A DNA stretch of 6,597 bases from Candidatus Rokuibacteriota bacterium (GTDB lineage: Bacteria > Methylomirabilota > Methylomirabilia > Rokubacteriales > JACOUJ01). The DNA lies in assembly GCA_016177865.1 (NCBI GenBank), contig JACOUJ010000303.1, forward strand, positions 1-6,597, read 5' to 3'. The stretch's first letter is position 1; each line of letters opens with the position of its first letter. Positions 5,438-6,597 of this stretch are shown here, piece after piece. The notes below the pieces were generated by a model. That model did not search any database. It was not told the DNA's origin and was given only the letters and a program-made list of their open reading frames with translations. The translations under genes were made by a program, and so were the position numbers.

Positions 5438-6553
5438 GTGCGTCAGACTGAATGGGTTCTGCTCAACCCAGGGCCGGCAAACACGACGCCCACCGTTCGC
5501 CGGGCCCTCCTAACCCCGGATCTCTGTCACCGGGAGCCGGAGTTCTTCTCGGTGATGCGGGAGTGCCGGGAACGCCTGGTGCGACTCGCAGGTGGAGGGG
5601 ACGAGTTCACGGCCGTGCTCTTCACCGGGTCCGGGACGGCGGCCGTCGAGGCGGCGATCTGCGCCGCGGTTCCCGAGGGGCGGTCGGTGCTGGTGGTGAA
5701 CAACGGCGTCTACGGCGACCGGATGGTGCGGATCGCGCGGGCGCACGGGATCCCGGCGGAGGTGCTCGCGTACGACGCGGTGACCCCGGTCGATCCGGCG
5801 GATGTAGAGGCTGCGCTCCGGGCCCACCCAGAGGTGAGCCACGTGGCGCTCGTCCATCACGAGACCACCACGGGCCTCCTGAACCCCCTACCCGAGGTGG
5901 CCCGCGTGGCGGCCGAGCTCGGTCGTCGCGTCGTGGTGGACGCGGTGAGCTCGCTCTTCGGGGAGCCGCTGGAGATCGCGCAGGACGGGCTCGACTTCGT
6001 GGCGGCGAGCCCCAACAAGTGCCTCCAGGCGATTCCGGGGGTCTCGTTCGTCCTGGCGCGCCGGAGCGCGATCGAGGCGCTGAAGGGCCGGCCTCCCCGG
6101 AGCGTCTATCTGGACCTCTACACCCATTGGGCCGCACAGGCGCGGGATGACACGCCGTTCACCCCGGCCGTGCAGGTCCTGCACGCCATGCGACAGGCGC
6201 TCGTCGAGCTCGAGGCCGAGGGCGTGGCCGCGCGCCTCGCGCGGTACGCCGAAAACGCCCGCGTCCTGCGGCGCGGGATGGCGGCGCTCGGGTTCGAGGT
6301 CCTGGTGCCCGAGGGCGCGCGCTCGAACATTCTCACGACGTTCCGGCTCCTGCCCGGGCTGGCGTACGACCCGCTCCACGACGCGATGAAGCGGCGTGGA
6401 TACATCATTTACGCCGGGCAGGGCGAGATCCGGACCTACGCGTTCCGGGTCGCCAACATGGGGACGCTCACGCCCGAGGACATGAAGGGGGTGGTCGCGG
6501 CCTTTGCGTCGGCGCTCGAGGAGCTGGGGGTCTCGAGCGAGGTCCGGAAGTGA
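5438..6553 (+). CDS. phnW: PhnW-like class V aminotransferase (2-aminoethylphosphonate:pyruvate type)
   Basis: This is a PLP enzyme of 371 residues with a GTG start. The N-terminus LLNPGPANTT binds the PLP phosphate region. SGTAAVEAAI follows, then HHETTTGLLNPL, VDAVSSLFG with Asp168 (holds the PLP ring nitrogen), and ASPNKCL with Lys194 (Schiff base). Near the end, FRVANMG has Arg337, close to the substrate-binding Arg340 of Salmonella PhnW. Asp168 and Lys194 fall on exactly the PhnW numbers. Known PhnW moves the amino group of 2-aminoethylphosphonate to pyruvate, giving phosphonoacetaldehyde and alanine. The LLNPGPxNTT opening, rather than LLTPGPL, recalls PhnW forms found in aminoethylphosphonate biosynthesis, so the direction is open. 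Alanine-glyoxylate transaminase is the main alternative. Base composition matches the GC-rich flank rather than the phnX block. It follows the flavoprotein remnant by 36 bases and may form an operon with the gene starting at 6577. Confidence 0.82.
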   Translation: MRQTEWVLLNPGPANTTPTVRRALLTPDLCHREPEFFSVMRECRERLVRLAGGGDEFTAVLFTGSGTAAVEAAICAAVPEGRSVLVVNNGVYGDRMVRIARAHGIPAEVLAYDAVTPVDPADVEAALRAHPEVSHVALVHHETTTGLLNPLPEVARVAAELGRRVVVDAVSSLFGEPLEIAQDGLDFVAASPNKCLQAIPGVSFVLARRSAIEALKGRPPRSVYLDLYTHWAAQARDDTPFTPAVQVLHAMRQALVELEAEGVAARLARYAENARVLRRGMAALGFEVLVPEGARSNILTTFRLLPGLAYDPLHDAMKRRGYIIYAGQGEIRTYAFRVANMGTLTPEDMKGVVAAFASALEELGVSSEVRK

Positions 6554-6576
6554 CCGTGCCCGGGGAGAGAGCCGCG

Positions 6577-6597
6577 ATGACGCGCCCGAAACGGGCC
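6577..6597 (+). CDS. Possible start of a further gene (edge of window)
   Basis: ATG at 6577 opens a frame (MTRPKRA) that runs off the right edge. A purine-rich GGGGAGAGA (6562-6570) lies 6 bases upstream. The same frame also has a GTG at 6550 that overlaps the aminotransferase stop. Seven codons are too few to name a product. Its closeness suggests cotranscription with the PhnW-like gene. Confidence 0.35.

Noticed and set aside
5510..6408. Several long minus-strand and off-frame open frames across the aminotransferase
   Set aside because: They are low-complexity Arg/Pro/Gly-rich shadows typical of GC-rich DNA; the PhnW frame has all catalytic motifs.

Overview
The window reads as a GC-rich bacterial chromosome, probably from an environmental heterotroph. 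The flanking genes have strongly G/C-biased third codon positions. The gene family mix (acid CoA-transferase, citryl-CoA-lyase-like protein, ALDH, zinc ADH, dimethylglycine-dehydrogenase-like flavoprotein, class V aminotransferase) would suit soil or sediment lineages such as Methylomirabilota/Rokubacteria or related groups, but I cannot fix the taxon from sequence alone.

Layout. Bases 1-2688 are a tight plus-strand operon: the 3' end of a glutaconate-type CoA-transferase subunit B gene, a citrate-synthase-superfamily (citryl-CoA-lyase-like) gene, and an intact aldehyde dehydrogenase gene. A zinc alcohol dehydrogenase gene starts at 2714 but breaks off after about 45 codons. From about 2855 to about 4770 lies a block of lower GC: single 60-base lines counted by hand give 55-58% GC inside, against 63-75% in the flanks. 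The block holds a minus-strand LysR-type regulator pseudogene and, divergent from it, an intact plus-strand phosphonoacetaldehyde hydrolase gene (phnX-like). Their shared AT-rich intergenic region carries inverted repeats. Beyond it come two gene remnants, the last 31 codons of a second ALDH and an internally deleted FAD oxidoreductase/GcvT fusion (4912-5401). They are followed by an intact PhnW-like class V aminotransferase (5438-6553) and the start of a further gene.

How the genes may work together. PhnW (2-aminoethylphosphonate + pyruvate to phosphonoacetaldehyde + alanine) and PhnX (phosphonoacetaldehyde to acetaldehyde + phosphate) are the two steps of the classical phosphonatase route, and the intact ALDH could oxidise the acetaldehyde. 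The two enzymes lie 725 bases apart and their sequence contexts differ, so a working pathway is an inference.

The main surprise is the state of the locus: one regulator, two oxidoreductase genes and one ALDH copy are broken around an intact phnX. The LysR gene is disrupted by a perfect 10-bp tandem duplication (3452-3471) and by one extra base near its 3' end. Correcting both restores a standard 294-residue LysR protein. The citryl-CoA-lyase-like protein also has Val where the superfamily's catalytic Asp is expected.
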